Assembly: GCA_934101575.1 (NCBI GenBank)
Contig: CAKORJ010000002.1
Location: 186,001-250,000, forward strand
DNA from: an uncultured Bacilli bacterium
Lineage (GTDB): Bacteria; Bacillota_I; Bacilli_A; RF39; UBA660
Direction of reading: 5' to 3'
DNA length: 64,000 nucleotides
Shown here: piece by piece, positions 43,223 to 51,692 of the stretch
How positions within the stretch are numbered: position 1 is the first letter of the stretch
Layout: each line of letters opens with the position of its first letter
Made by a program: the position numbers and the translations under genes
Notes under the pieces: generated by a model
The model's input: the letters and a program-made list of their open reading frames with translations, nothing else
What the model was told of the DNA's origin: nothing
The model's database searches: none

Positions 43223-43651
43223 ATGTTAATACCGTCTAGAACAAAATATAGAAGAGTACATAGATTGAAATACGAAGGTAAAGCTAAAGGAAATACTGAA
43301 CTTCATTTTGGAGAATATGGACTTATGGCTAAGGAAGGTGCTTGGATTACTAATAATCAAATCGAAGCTGCTCGTGTTGCTATGACTCGTTATATGAAGC
43401 GTGGTGGTAAAGTATTTATTAATATTTTCCCACATATGCCTAAGACTGCTAAACCGCTAGAAGTTCGTATGGGATCTGGTAAAGGTGCTGTTGATAAATG
43501 GGTAGCAGTTGTTAAAGAAGGAAAAATAATGTTTGAAATATCTGGTGTTTCTGAAGAAGTTGCCAGAGAAGCACTTAGACTTGCTTCACATAAATTACCA
43601 ATAAAAACTAAATTTGTAAAAAAAGAAGATATGGGTGGTGAAAACGCATGA
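43223..43651 (+). CDS. rplP: 50S ribosomal protein L16
   Basis: A 142-aa L16 with the start MLIPSRTKYRRVHRLKYEGK and RMGSGKGAVDKWVAVVKEG, the loop that reaches tRNA. It follows rpsC by 2 bases and overlaps rpmC by 4 (ATGA). AAAGGAGG lies in the rpsC 3' end. Confidence 0.97.
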   Translation: MLIPSRTKYRRVHRLKYEGKAKGNTELHFGEYGLMAKEGAWITNNQIEAARVAMTRYMKRGGKVFINIFPHMPKTAKPLEVRMGSGKGAVDKWVAVVKEGKIMFEISGVSEEVAREALRLASHKLPIKTKFVKKEDMGGENA

Positions 43652-43851
43652 AAATGGAAGAATTAAGAAAACTATCCACTGAAGAATTAAATAATAAGAT
43701 AAAAGAAAATAAAGAAGAGTTATTTAATTTGCGTTTCCAACAAGCAACAGGTAACTTAGAAAAACCTGTTAGACTTAGAGAACTAAGAAAACAAGTAGCA
43801 AAAATGAAGACAATAATTCGTGAACGTGAATTAGAGAAAGTGGAGGAGTAA
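43648..43851 (+). CDS. rpmC: 50S ribosomal protein L29
   Basis: A 67-aa helical L29: MKMEELRKLSTEELNNKIKE, then ELFNLRFQQATGNLEKPVRL. It lies at the tunnel exit beside L23. ATG 43648 overlaps the rplP stop; the internal Met at codon 3 is an alternative start with worse spacing from GGTGG. Confidence 0.95.
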   Translation: MKMEELRKLSTEELNNKIKENKEELFNLRFQQATGNLEKPVRLRELRKQVAKMKTIIRERELEKVEE

Positions 43852-43854
43852 CAT

Positions 43855-44115
43855 ATGAAGAATACAGTTAAAAAAGAACTTATAGGAAGAGTTGTAAGTG
43901 ATAAGAATGATAAGACTATTACTGTACTTGTAGAAACTTATAAGAAACATCCTAAGTATGGTAAGAGAGTTAAATATAGTAAGAAATATACTGCTCATGA
44001 TGAGACTAATAAGGCTAAAATGGGAGATAGAGTAAGAATAGTTGAAACTAGACCTTTATCTAAGACTAAAAGATTCTATTTAGCTGAAATAGTTGAAGAA
44101 AGTGTAATACTATAA
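43855..44115 (+). CDS. rpsQ: 30S ribosomal protein S17
   Basis: An 86-aa S17 with an OB fold: ELIGRVVSDKNDKTITVLVE, KYTAHDETNKAKMGDRVRIV and ETRPLSKTKRFYLAEIVE. It binds 16S helix 11. GGAGG in the rpmC end serves its ATG. Confidence 0.97.
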   Translation: MKNTVKKELIGRVVSDKNDKTITVLVETYKKHPKYGKRVKYSKKYTAHDETNKAKMGDRVRIVETRPLSKTKRFYLAEIVEESVIL

Positions 44116-44128
44116 GGAGGTATTTGTT

Positions 44129-44497
44129 ATGGTTCAACAAGAAACTCGTTTAAAAGTCGCTGACAATTCTGGTGCTCGTGAATTACTTGTTATTAGAGTG
44201 CTTGGAGGAAGTAAAGTTAAATTTGGTAATATTGGTGATGTTGTAGTAGGTACTGTTAAGAAAGCTACTCCTAATGGTACTGTTAAAAAAGGCAAAGTAG
44301 TTAAAGCTGTTGTAGTAAGAACAGTTAAAGGTGTTCGTCGTGAAGATGGATCATATATTAAATTTGATGATAATGCATGTGTAATAATTAAGGATGATAA
44401 GAGTCCAGTTGGTACTCGTGTATTTGGACCAGTTGCTAGAGAAATTCGTGATGAAGGATACATGAAAATAGTATCTCTTGCAAAAGAAGTATTATAG
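44129..44497 (+). CDS. rplN: 50S ribosomal protein L14
   Basis: A 122-aa L14 of standard length: MVQQETRLKVADNSGARELL, then RREDGSYIKFDDNACVIIKD and GTRVFGPVAREIRDEGYMKI. It contacts 16S rRNA at bridge B8. AAGGAGG precedes the ATG. Confidence 0.98.
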   Translation: MVQQETRLKVADNSGARELLVIRVLGGSKVKFGNIGDVVVGTVKKATPNGTVKKGKVVKAVVVRTVKGVRREDGSYIKFDDNACVIIKDDKSPVGTRVFGPVAREIRDEGYMKIVSLAKEVL

Positions 44498-44507
44498 GAG
44501 GTCTTTT

Positions 44508-44819
44508 ATGAAACTTAAAGTTGGAGATAAAGTTAGAGTAATGTCTGGTAAAGATAAAGGAAAAGAAGGAAAAATTACTCATACTTTTAAAAATGAAAAC
44601 AAAGTAATAGTTGAAGGTGTTAATTTAGTTAAAAAACATGTTAAACCTGATAATGCTAATAAAACTGGTGGTATCATTGAACGTGAGGCTAAGTTAGATG
44701 CTTCAAATGTTATGATTTTAGATAAGAAAACAAATAAACCTACAAGAATTTATCATGATGTTGATTCAAAAACAAATAAAAAAGTTAGAGTGGGTAAATC
44801 CCGCGAAAAACTTGATTAG
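44508..44819 (+). CDS. rplX: 50S ribosomal protein L24
   Basis: A 103-aa L24 with the KOW motif KVGDKVRVMSGKDKGKEGKI at residues 4-23. An upstream in-frame extension into rplN is rejected because ATAGGAGG sits exactly before ATG 44508 and the protein then has the family length. Confidence 0.96.
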   Translation: MKLKVGDKVRVMSGKDKGKEGKITHTFKNENKVIVEGVNLVKKHVKPDNANKTGGIIEREAKLDASNVMILDKKTNKPTRIYHDVDSKTNKKVRVGKSREKLD

Positions 44820-44836
44820 TTGGAAGGAGGGTATTT

Positions 44837-45376
44837 ATGAACCGCCTAAAAGAAAAATATGTTAAGGAAATAGTTCCTAGTTTAAAAGAAAAAATGGGAT
44901 ATAAGTCTGTTATGCAAGTTCCAAAACTAGATAAGATAGTTATTAATATTGGTGCTGGTGATGCTGCTCATAATTCTAAAGTATTAGATGCTTGTATGCA
45001 TGATTTAGAAGCTATTACTGGACAAAAGCCAGTTATAACTAAAGCACGTAAGTCAATTGCAGGATTTAAAATTCGTGAAGGACATAATATTGGTTGTAAA
45101 GTTACTTTAAGAGGAGAAAATATGTATAACTTCTTAGATAAACTTATAGCTGTTGCTCTTCCACGTGTTAGAGATTTTAGAGGTTTATCTTCTAAAGCAT
45201 TTGATGGTAGAGGTAACTATACTATTGGTATTAAGGAACAACTGATCTTCCCTGAAATCGAATTTGATGATGTTGTTAAAGTAAGAGGTATGGATATTGT
45301 ACTTGTTACTACTGCTAAGACAAATGAAGAAGCTCATGAACTTTTAAAGGAACTAGGAATTCCTTTTAGAAAGTAG
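44837..45376 (+). CDS. rplE: 50S ribosomal protein L5
   Basis: A 179-aa L5: KLDKIVINIGAGDAAHNSKV, then KPVITKARKSIAGFKIREGH and YTIGIKEQLIFPEIEFD. It carries 5S rRNA contacts with L18, encoded downstream. GGAAGGAGGG precedes the ATG. Confidence 0.98.
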   Translation: MNRLKEKYVKEIVPSLKEKMGYKSVMQVPKLDKIVINIGAGDAAHNSKVLDACMHDLEAITGQKPVITKARKSIAGFKIREGHNIGCKVTLRGENMYNFLDKLIAVALPRVRDFRGLSSKAFDGRGNYTIGIKEQLIFPEIEFDDVVKVRGMDIVLVTTAKTNEEAHELLKELGIPFRK

Positions 45377-45387
45377 GGAGGCATATT

Positions 45388-45573
45388 ATGGCAAAGAAAA
45401 GTATGATAGCGAAAGCTAATAAAAAACAAAAGTTTAAAGTACGTGAATATACTCGTTGTAATAGATGCGGTAGACCTCACAGTGTACTTAAAAAATATGG
45501 AATTTGTAGAATTTGCTTTAGAGAACTTGCAAGTCGTGGACAAATTCCAGGAGTTAAAAAATCAAGTTGGTAG
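45388..45573 (+). CDS. rpsZ: 30S ribosomal protein S14, zinc type
   Basis: A 61-aa S14 of the short zinc-binding form: C-NR-C and C-RI-C (CNRCGRPHSVLKKYGICRIC) make the ribbon. Length and motif are those of Bacilli and mollicutes; the long zinc-independent form is not in this window. GGGAGG precedes the ATG. Confidence 0.97.
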   Translation: MAKKSMIAKANKKQKFKVREYTRCNRCGRPHSVLKKYGICRICFRELASRGQIPGVKKSSW

Positions 45574-45594
45574 GCAAAGAAGGAGGAATTTATT

Positions 45595-45993
45595 ATGGTA
45601 GTAACTGACCCAATTGCTGATATGCTTACGAGAATTCGTAATGCTAATGCGAATAAGAATAAAGAAGTATCAATGCCTGTATCAAAAGTAAAATCTGAAA
45701 TTGCTAAAATATTAAAAGATGAAGGGTTTATTGAAAATTACAAAGTTCGTAATGATAAACCTCAAGGTACTTTAATTTTAACACTTAAATATACAAATAA
45801 AAAAGAAAGGGTTATTACTGGACTTAAACGTATTTCTAAACCAGGACTTAGAGTTTATACTAAAGCTGATGAAGTGCCAAAAGTACTTAATGGATTTGGT
45901 ATAGCTATTATTTCTACTTCTAAAGGTATTATGACTGATAAAGAAGCTAGAAAGAATGCTCTTGGTGGAGAAGTAATGGCTTATATTTGGTAA
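45595..45993 (+). CDS. rpsH: 30S ribosomal protein S8
   Basis: A 132-aa S8: TDPIADMLTRIRNANANKNK, then RISKPGLRVYTKADEVPKVL and STSKGIMTDKEARKNALGGE. It organises the 16S central domain and in some bacteria represses the spc operon. AAGGAGG precedes the ATG. Confidence 0.98.
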   Translation: MVVTDPIADMLTRIRNANANKNKEVSMPVSKVKSEIAKILKDEGFIENYKVRNDKPQGTLILTLKYTNKKERVITGLKRISKPGLRVYTKADEVPKVLNGFGIAIISTSKGIMTDKEARKNALGGEVMAYIW

Positions 45994-46005
45994 TAGGTGA
46001 TTAAA

Positions 46006-46542
46006 ATGAGTAGAATAGGTAATAGAATAATAGCAATTCCAGAGGGTGTTACTGTTTCAGCAAACGATGGATTAGTTTCTGTTAAGGGACCTAAGGGTGA
46101 ACTTAATTTAGAACTTAATAAAATTATCGATGTTGAAGTTAAGGATAATACAGTTGTTGTGACTAGAAAAAATGAATCAATTCCTGCTAAACAAATGCAT
46201 GGGACTACTAATGCTAATATAAGAAATATGATACTAGGTGTTTCAGAAGGTTTTTCTAAATCTTTAGAAATAATTGGTGTTGGTTATAGATTTAATCTAA
46301 AAGGAAATGTTCTTGTAATTAATGCTGGGTATTCTCATCCTGTTGAACTTGCAATTCCAGAAGGATTAAGTATTGAAGCTAAAGGTAATAACCAAATTAC
46401 TGTTTCTGGTATTAGTAAGGAAAAAGTAGGAGAATTTGCGGCTAATATTCGTAAGGTAAGAAAACCTGAACCATATAAAGGAAAAGGAATTCGTTATGTT
46501 GGTGAATATGTTAGACGTAAGGAAGGTAAGAAAGCTAAGTAG
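46006..46542 (+). CDS. rplF: 50S ribosomal protein L6
   Basis: A 178-aa L6. ATG 46006 (MSRIGNRIIAIPEGVTVSAN) has TAGGTGA upstream; an in-frame GTG three codons earlier is part of that site. The C-terminal KPEPYKGKGIRYVGEYVRRK is diagnostic. It lies near the factor-binding site. Confidence 0.97.
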   Translation: MSRIGNRIIAIPEGVTVSANDGLVSVKGPKGELNLELNKIIDVEVKDNTVVVTRKNESIPAKQMHGTTNANIRNMILGVSEGFSKSLEIIGVGYRFNLKGNVLVINAGYSHPVELAIPEGLSIEAKGNNQITVSGISKEKVGEFAANIRKVRKPEPYKGKGIRYVGEYVRRKEGKKAK

Positions 46543-46556
46543 GTAGGAGGTTAATT

Positions 46557-46904
46557 ATGATAAAAAAAGAATCACGTAATGAAATGCGTAAAATTAGGCA
46601 TGAAAGAATTAGAAAACAAATCATAGGAACTAAAGATATACCTAGACTTAATGTTTATCGTTCTAATAATAACATTTATGCTCAAATTATTGACGATGAA
46701 AACGGAGTTACTTTAGCTAGTGCATCTTCTATGAAAATGAAAGGTAATAATACTGAAATTGCTGCTAAGGTTGGTGAAGCTGTTGCTAAAGAAGCAAAGA
46801 AGGCTAAGATAACTAAGGTAGTATTTGATCGTGGAGGATATCTATATCATGGACGTGTAAAGGCACTTGCTGATGCTGCTCGCGAAAATGGTTTAGAATT
46901 CTAA
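46557..46904 (+). CDS. rplR: 50S ribosomal protein L18
   Basis: A 115-aa L18: RKIRHERIRKQIIGTKDIPR, then RLNVYRSNNNIYAQIIDDEN and VVFDRGGYLYHGRVKALADA. It binds 5S rRNA. TAGGAGG precedes the ATG. Confidence 0.97.
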   Translation: MIKKESRNEMRKIRHERIRKQIIGTKDIPRLNVYRSNNNIYAQIIDDENGVTLASASSMKMKGNNTEIAAKVGEAVAKEAKKAKITKVVFDRGGYLYHGRVKALADAARENGLEF

Positions 46905-46918
46905 TAGGAGGTAAAATT

Positions 46919-47428
46919 ATGCAAAAGAGAAGAAATAATCGTCCTGCTAAAATGTATGATGAAATCGTATTAGATACTAAAGCTGTTGTTAAAGTAACAA
47001 AGGGTGGTCGTCAAAGAAGATTTCAAGCTGTTGTTTTAGTTGGAGATAAAAAAGGTCTTGTTGGTTTAGGTATAGGTAAAGCTAATGAAATTTCAGAAGC
47101 TGTTAAAAAAGCAAGACAAGATGCTAATAAAAATATGGTTAGAGTACCTATTGTAGATGGAAGAACAATCGCACATGAGACTAGATATGATGAAGGAGCA
47201 ACTAAAGTTATAATTAAACCTGCTTCAGCAGGTACTGGACTTGTTGCTGGTAGTGCTGTTAGATCAGTACTTGAAATTGCTGGATATCACGATATTATTT
47301 CTAAATCACTTGGAGCTAGAACAAAAATAAATATGGCTAGAGCTACTATTAAAGCTTTACAATCAATTAAAACTATTGATGAAGTATGTGCAGCTCGTGG
47401 AAAAACTAAAGAGGAGATTTTAGGATAA
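46919..47428 (+). CDS. rpsE: 30S ribosomal protein S5
   Basis: A 169-aa S5: VKVTKGGRQRRFQAVVLVGD, then GLGIGKANEISEAVKKARQD and PASAGTGLVAGSAVRSVLE. It takes part in decoding fidelity. Its TAA stop overlaps the rplO ATG, leaving no room for rpmD, which lies here in most Firmicutes. Confidence 0.97.
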   Translation: MQKRRNNRPAKMYDEIVLDTKAVVKVTKGGRQRRFQAVVLVGDKKGLVGLGIGKANEISEAVKKARQDANKNMVRVPIVDGRTIAHETRYDEGATKVIIKPASAGTGLVAGSAVRSVLEIAGYHDIISKSLGARTKINMARATIKALQSIKTIDEVCAARGKTKEEILG

Positions 47429-47865
47429 TGGAACTTAATAAATTACCAAAGAGTGCTACTCATAGAAGTAAAAGAGTAGGACGCGGACCAGGTAGTGGTC
47501 TTGGAAAAACAAGTGGTCGTGGTGAAAACGGACAAAAATCTAGAAGCGGTGCTTCAATTCCAGCAGTATTTGAAGGTGGACAAACTCCATTATTTAGAAG
47601 ACTTCATAAGAGAGGATTCTCTAATTCTAAATTTAAAACTAGATATGCTACTATAAATGTTAGTGATCTAAATAAATTTAATGATGGCGATGTTATTACT
47701 CCAGAACTTTTAAAAGAACTTGGAATTGTTAAAAAACAACTTTCAGGTATTAAAGTTTTAGGAAATGGTACTTTAGAAAAAAAATTAACAATTAAAGCAC
47801 ATAGATTTACAGAAAGTGCTCTTAAGAAAATAGAAGAATCAGGTAGTAAAGCAGAGGTGATTTAA
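47428..47865 (+). CDS. rplO: 50S ribosomal protein L15
   Basis: A 145-aa L15: the Gly/Arg-rich N-terminal arm (SKRVGRGPGSGLGKTSGRGE, then NGQKSRSGASIPAVFEGGQT) threads through 23S rRNA. It overlaps rpsE by one base and precedes secY by one base. The ribosome binding site is GAGGAG within rpsE. Confidence 0.97.
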   Translation: MELNKLPKSATHRSKRVGRGPGSGLGKTSGRGENGQKSRSGASIPAVFEGGQTPLFRRLHKRGFSNSKFKTRYATINVSDLNKFNDGDVITPELLKELGIVKKQLSGIKVLGNGTLEKKLTIKAHRFTESALKKIEESGSKAEVI

Positions 47866-47866
47866 G

Positions 47867-49150
47867 ATGTTTAAAAATCTTAAACAGCTATTTACTAAAA
47901 AGAATAAAGATTTAAGAAAAAGATTATATTTTACAATTGCAGTACTTACTCTATATATAATTGGTACAGGAATTGAAATTCCTGGTACTTCAGAAATTAC
48001 TAAGAATCTTGGATTTTTGGAACTTTTAAATGTTATGGGTGGTGGAGCACTTAAGAATTTTTCTATATTTGCTCTAGGAGTTATTCCTTATATCACTGCT
48101 TCTATCGTTATTCAACTTTTACAGATGGATATAGTTCCTTATTTTTCAGATTTATCTAAACAAGGACATGCTGGTAAACAAAAGTTAAATCAAATTACTA
48201 GATATCTTGGTATTGCATTTGCATTTTTCCAAGGTTATGCAATGAGTTATGCTTTTTTAGGTAGTTCTTATACTGTTATTAATTATATAGAGGTTGCATT
48301 TATAATGACTGCTGGTACGGCTTTTCTATTGTGGTTAGGAGATCAAGTTACTCAAAAAGGTTTTGGTAATGGTATATCACTTATTATCATGGCTGGTATA
48401 GTTGCTTCACTTCCTACTACTATGATTACGGCTTTCAGTAATTTAGTAGATTTAAGTACTACTAGTTCAATTATTGCTGGTGGTGCTAAGTTCTTACTAT
48501 TTGTTATAGTTTGTATACTAGTTGTTATAGGTGTTGTATTTGTTGAAGGTGCTGCTAGAAGAATAAGTATTCAATATGCTAATAAATCTACTGCAAGTTT
48601 AGGTAAACAAACATATATGCCTATTAAGATAAATTCAGCGGGAGTTATTCCAGTAATTTTCGCTTCAAGTTTACTTGCGGTTCCTGTTACAATTGCTCAG
48701 TTTGTTGATAATAAAGCGTTTTCTGATTTTGTAAATTCTTATATTAATTATACTACTCCAGTTGGTTTAATTCTTTATATTGTACTTATTATATTCTTTG
48801 ATTATTTCTATACATTTGTTCAAATGAAACCTGAACAAATGTCAAAGAATTTAAAAGATAATGGTGGATATATTCCTGGAATTAGACCTGGTAAGTCTAC
48901 TGAAGATTATTTATCTAAAATGCTTATAAAACTTACTACCGCTGGATCTGTATTTCTTGCAATAATTGCGGCATTTCCTATTTTAATAAATATGTTAACT
49001 GATTTGCCATCATCTGTTTCAATTGGTGGTACTGGATTACTTATCGTTGTTGGAGTTTCTGTTGAAACTTATAAACAACTTGAAAGTAGTTTACTTAGTA
49101 GAGGTTATAATGCTCATACTGGCTCTAGTAGAAGGGGGAGAAGAAGATAA
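47867..49150 (+). CDS. secY: Preprotein translocase subunit SecY
   Basis: A 427-aa SecY with ten membrane segments. Key parts are the second helix region with FSIFALGVIPYITASIVIQL, the plug and lateral-gate helices, LLWLGDQVTQKGFGNGISLI and the C-terminal cytosolic loop with IPGIRPGKSTEDYL that binds SecA and the ribosome. The tail ends SSRRGRRR. It pairs with SecE (15356). The stop overlaps adk as TAATG. Confidence 0.98.
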   Translation: MFKNLKQLFTKKNKDLRKRLYFTIAVLTLYIIGTGIEIPGTSEITKNLGFLELLNVMGGGALKNFSIFALGVIPYITASIVIQLLQMDIVPYFSDLSKQGHAGKQKLNQITRYLGIAFAFFQGYAMSYAFLGSSYTVINYIEVAFIMTAGTAFLLWLGDQVTQKGFGNGISLIIMAGIVASLPTTMITAFSNLVDLSTTSSIIAGGAKFLLFVIVCILVVIGVVFVEGAARRISIQYANKSTASLGKQTYMPIKINSAGVIPVIFASSLLAVPVTIAQFVDNKAFSDFVNSYINYTTPVGLILYIVLIIFFDYFYTFVQMKPEQMSKNLKDNGGYIPGIRPGKSTEDYLSKMLIKLTTAGSVFLAIIAAFPILINMLTDLPSSVSIGGTGLLIVVGVSVETYKQLESSLLSRGYNAHTGSSRRGRRR

Positions 49151-49788
49151 TGAAAAATGTTATTTTAATTGCCCCTCCTGCTGCTGGTAAGGGTACTTTA
49201 GCTAAGAGGTTAGTTGATTCTTTGGGATATGTGCAATTATCTACAGGAGATATGCTTAGAGATCAAGCTAAAGACGATAAGAATTTATGTGATATGATGA
49301 AAACTGGTAAGCTTATTGATGATAAAACAGTTTTTAAAGCACTTGAGGCTAAGCTAAATAAATTAGGAGATACTCCATATATTTTGGATGGATTTCCTCG
49401 TACTGTTAATCAAGCTGTTATGTATGATGAATTACTTCATTCTATGAATAAAGATCTTGGAGTGGTAATTTATTTAGATGTAGACAAGGAAGAACTTAAG
49501 AATAGAGTTATAACTAGACTTGTTTGTCCTAGTTGTAAAGCTTCTTATTCGACTAGAAATGAAAATCTTTTTCCAAAAGAAAAGGGATTGTGTGATAATT
49601 GTAAGGTAGAACTTATTCAAAGAGAAGATGATAAGGAAGAAGTATTTAATATGAGATATGATGAATACTTAGAAAAAACTTCTCCACTTATTGATTATTA
49701 TGAATCTAAGGGTTTACTTGTTAGAGTGGATGATGTAGATGTTGATTTAATATTTGATAAGGTTTCATCTTTAGTGAGGAATGTTTAA
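49150..49788 (+). CDS. adk: Adenylate kinase
   Basis: A 212-aa long-form adenylate kinase. The P-loop reads APPAAGKGTLAKRL (residues 8-21), with Pro-Ala-Ala where Pro-Gly-Ala is most common. The AMP site LSTGDMLR and LDGFPRTVNQA are intact. The lid carries a four-cysteine zinc site (C-PS-C and C-DN-C, about residues 126-158), typical of Gram-positives. It interconverts 2 ADP with ATP and AMP. It overlaps secY and map by one base each. Confidence 0.97.
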   Translation: MKNVILIAPPAAGKGTLAKRLVDSLGYVQLSTGDMLRDQAKDDKNLCDMMKTGKLIDDKTVFKALEAKLNKLGDTPYILDGFPRTVNQAVMYDELLHSMNKDLGVVIYLDVDKEELKNRVITRLVCPSCKASYSTRNENLFPKEKGLCDNCKVELIQREDDKEEVFNMRYDEYLEKTSPLIDYYESKGLLVRVDDVDVDLIFDKVSSLVRNV

Positions 49789-50552
49789 TGATTTCTATAA
49801 AGAGTGATAGAGAAATAGAACTTCTTAGAATAGCAGGTAATATTGTTTATCAAACTCATCAGTATTTAAAGGATTTTATCAAACCTGGTATTACTACTGG
49901 TGAGCTTGATAAGCTTGCTGAGGAGTTTATTAGAAGTAAAGACGCTACTCCTTCTTTTAAGGGATATGAAGGGTTTCCGGCTTCTATATGTACTAGTGTT
50001 AATCATCAAGTTGTGCATGGAATTCCTGGTAAACTTAAACTTAAAAAAGGAGATATAATATCTATTGATATAGGGGCTTGTTATAAAGGTTATCATGGTG
50101 ATAGTGCTTGGACTTATCCAGTTGGGGATATTTCTAAGGATAAGGAATATTTGCTAGAACATACTGAGAAATCTTTATTTATGGGGCTTGCTGAGGTAAA
50201 ACCTGGTAATAGAATTGGTGATATCTCTTATGCAATAGAGAGTTATGCTACTGAATATGGTTTAGGAGTTGTTAAAGAACTTGTAGGCCATGGAGTAGGT
50301 ACTAGTGTTCATGAGGATCCGGATGTTCCAAATTTTGGCGAAAAAGGAACAGGTCCTAGACTAAAAAAAGGTATGGTTATAGCTGTTGAACCAATGCTTA
50401 ATTTAGGTAGTCCAAATATTGTTATGTTAGATGATAATTGGACTGTTGAAACTGAAGATTATAGTCCATCAGCACACTTTGAACATACAGTAGTAGTTAC
50501 TGATGATGGATACGAAATTTTGACAGGAGTGATGCGTAATGGCAAAGAGTGA
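49788..50552 (+). CDS. map: Methionine aminopeptidase, type I
   Basis: A 254-aa MetAP. The metal-binding residues are all in place: the two Asp in DIISIDIGACYKGYHGDSAW, His in LVGHGVGTSVHEDPDVPNFG, Glu in VIAVEPMLNLG and Glu in FEHTVVVTDDG. It removes initiator Met from nascent chains. It overlaps adk by one base and infA by 14, giving tight coupling. Confidence 0.97.
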   Translation: MISIKSDREIELLRIAGNIVYQTHQYLKDFIKPGITTGELDKLAEEFIRSKDATPSFKGYEGFPASICTSVNHQVVHGIPGKLKLKKGDIISIDIGACYKGYHGDSAWTYPVGDISKDKEYLLEHTEKSLFMGLAEVKPGNRIGDISYAIESYATEYGLGVVKELVGHGVGTSVHEDPDVPNFGEKGTGPRLKKGMVIAVEPMLNLGSPNIVMLDDNWTVETEDYSPSAHFEHTVVVTDDGYEILTGVMRNGKE

Positions 50553-50754
50553 TGTAATCGAAGTTGAAGGAAAAGTTTTAGAGGTAATTCCAGGTGGAAA
50601 CTTTAAAGTTGAATTATCTAATGGTCATGTTATCGAAGCTCACGTTTCTGGAAAGATGAGAATGAATTATATTCGTATTGCTCCAGGTGATAAAGTTATG
50701 ATCGAACTTTCTCCATATGATTTAACACGTGGGCGTATAACCTATAGAAAGTAG
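50539..50754 (+). CDS. infA: Translation initiation factor IF-1
   Basis: A 71-aa IF-1 (family length 71-72) with an OB fold: MAKSDVIEVEGKVLEVIPGG, then NFKVELSNGHVIEAHVSGKM and GDKVMIELSPYDLTRGRITY. It occupies the 30S A site at initiation. Its start lies inside map with GGAGTG in range. Confidence 0.97.
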   Translation: MAKSDVIEVEGKVLEVIPGGNFKVELSNGHVIEAHVSGKMRMNYIRIAPGDKVMIELSPYDLTRGRITYRK

Positions 50755-50765
50755 GAGGGATAAAA

Positions 50766-50879
50766 ATGAAAGTTAGTGCATCAGTAAAGAAAATTTGTCC
50801 TAAATGTAGGATAATTAAACGTAAAGGAAAAGTAATGGTTATTTGTGAAAATCCAAAACACAAACAAACTCAAGGTTAG
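50766..50879 (+). CDS. rpmJ: 50S ribosomal protein L36
   Basis: A 37-aa L36, MKVSASVKKICPKCRIIKRK followed by GKVMVICENPKHKQTQG. The zinc ligands are C11, C14, C27 and H32, so this is the zinc-binding form. TAGGAGGG precedes the ATG. Position between infA and rpsM is the standard one. Confidence 0.97.
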   Translation: MKVSASVKKICPKCRIIKRKGKVMVICENPKHKQTQG

Positions 50880-50893
50880 TAAGGAGGAAAATT

Positions 50894-51259
50894 ATGGCTC
50901 GTATTAGAGGTGTAGAAATACCAAATGATAAGAAAATTGTTATATCTTTAACTTATATTTATGGGATTGGTAGAACTACTGCTAAGAAAATAGTTGACGC
51001 AGTAAAACTTGATCCTAATAAAAGAACTAAAGATTTAAGTAATGAGGAACTTGGTTTAATTCGTGAAGAATTAGGTAAGTATATCACAGAAGGTGATTTA
51101 AGACGTCAAGTTTCTATGGATATTAAAGCAAAAATGGAGATTGGTTCTTATGCTGGTCATCGTCATAGAAGAGGATTACCTGTAAGAGGACAAAGAACTA
51201 GTAGAAATGCTCATACTCGTAAGGGTAGAGGTAAAGTTGTTGCTAATAAAAAGAAATAA
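50894..51259 (+). CDS. rpsM: 30S ribosomal protein S13
   Basis: A 121-aa S13: MARIRGVEIPNDKKIVISLT, then YIYGIGRTTAKKIVDAVKL and the basic tail RGLPVRGQRTSRNAHTRKGR. It bridges to the 50S subunit and contacts P-site tRNA. AAGGAGG precedes the ATG. Confidence 0.98.
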   Translation: MARIRGVEIPNDKKIVISLTYIYGIGRTTAKKIVDAVKLDPNKRTKDLSNEELGLIREELGKYITEGDLRRQVSMDIKAKMEIGSYAGHRHRRGLPVRGQRTSRNAHTRKGRGKVVANKKK

Positions 51260-51291
51260 TTTAATAATATTAAGTTTAAGGAGGTTAAACT

Positions 51292-51675
51292 ATGGCTTAT
51301 AAACAAAGAAAAAGAAAAGTTAAAAAGAACGTTCCTGAAGGTGTTGTACACATTCATGCAACATTTAATAATACAGTTGTAACTATTACAGATAAAGAAG
51401 GAAATGTTATTACATGGGCAGCTCCTGGAGCAGTTGGTTTTAAAGGTAGTAAAAAATCTACTCCATATGCTGCTGGAATTGCTGCTGAAAAAGCTGCTAA
51501 AGAAGCATATGATATGGGTATGCGTAAAGTTAATGTAGTTGTTAAGGGTGTAGGTCCTGGTAGAGATACTGCTGTTAGATCACTTGAAGTTGCAGGACTT
51601 GAAGTTATGTCAATTTCTGATGTTACTCCAATTCCACATAATGGATGTCGTCCACCTAAGAGACCACGTAACTAA
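51292..51675 (+). CDS. rpsK: 30S ribosomal protein S11
   Basis: A 127-aa S11: GVVHIHATFNNTVVTITDKE, then AAPGAVGFKGSKKSTPYAAG and DVTPIPHNGCRPPKRPRN. It lies on the platform near the exit-site mRNA. TAAGGAGG precedes the ATG. Confidence 0.98.
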   Translation: MAYKQRKRKVKKNVPEGVVHIHATFNNTVVTITDKEGNVITWAAPGAVGFKGSKKSTPYAAGIAAEKAAKEAYDMGMRKVNVVVKGVGPGRDTAVRSLEVAGLEVMSISDVTPIPHNGCRPPKRPRN

Positions 51676-51692
51676 TAAAAGGAGGGGAACCT

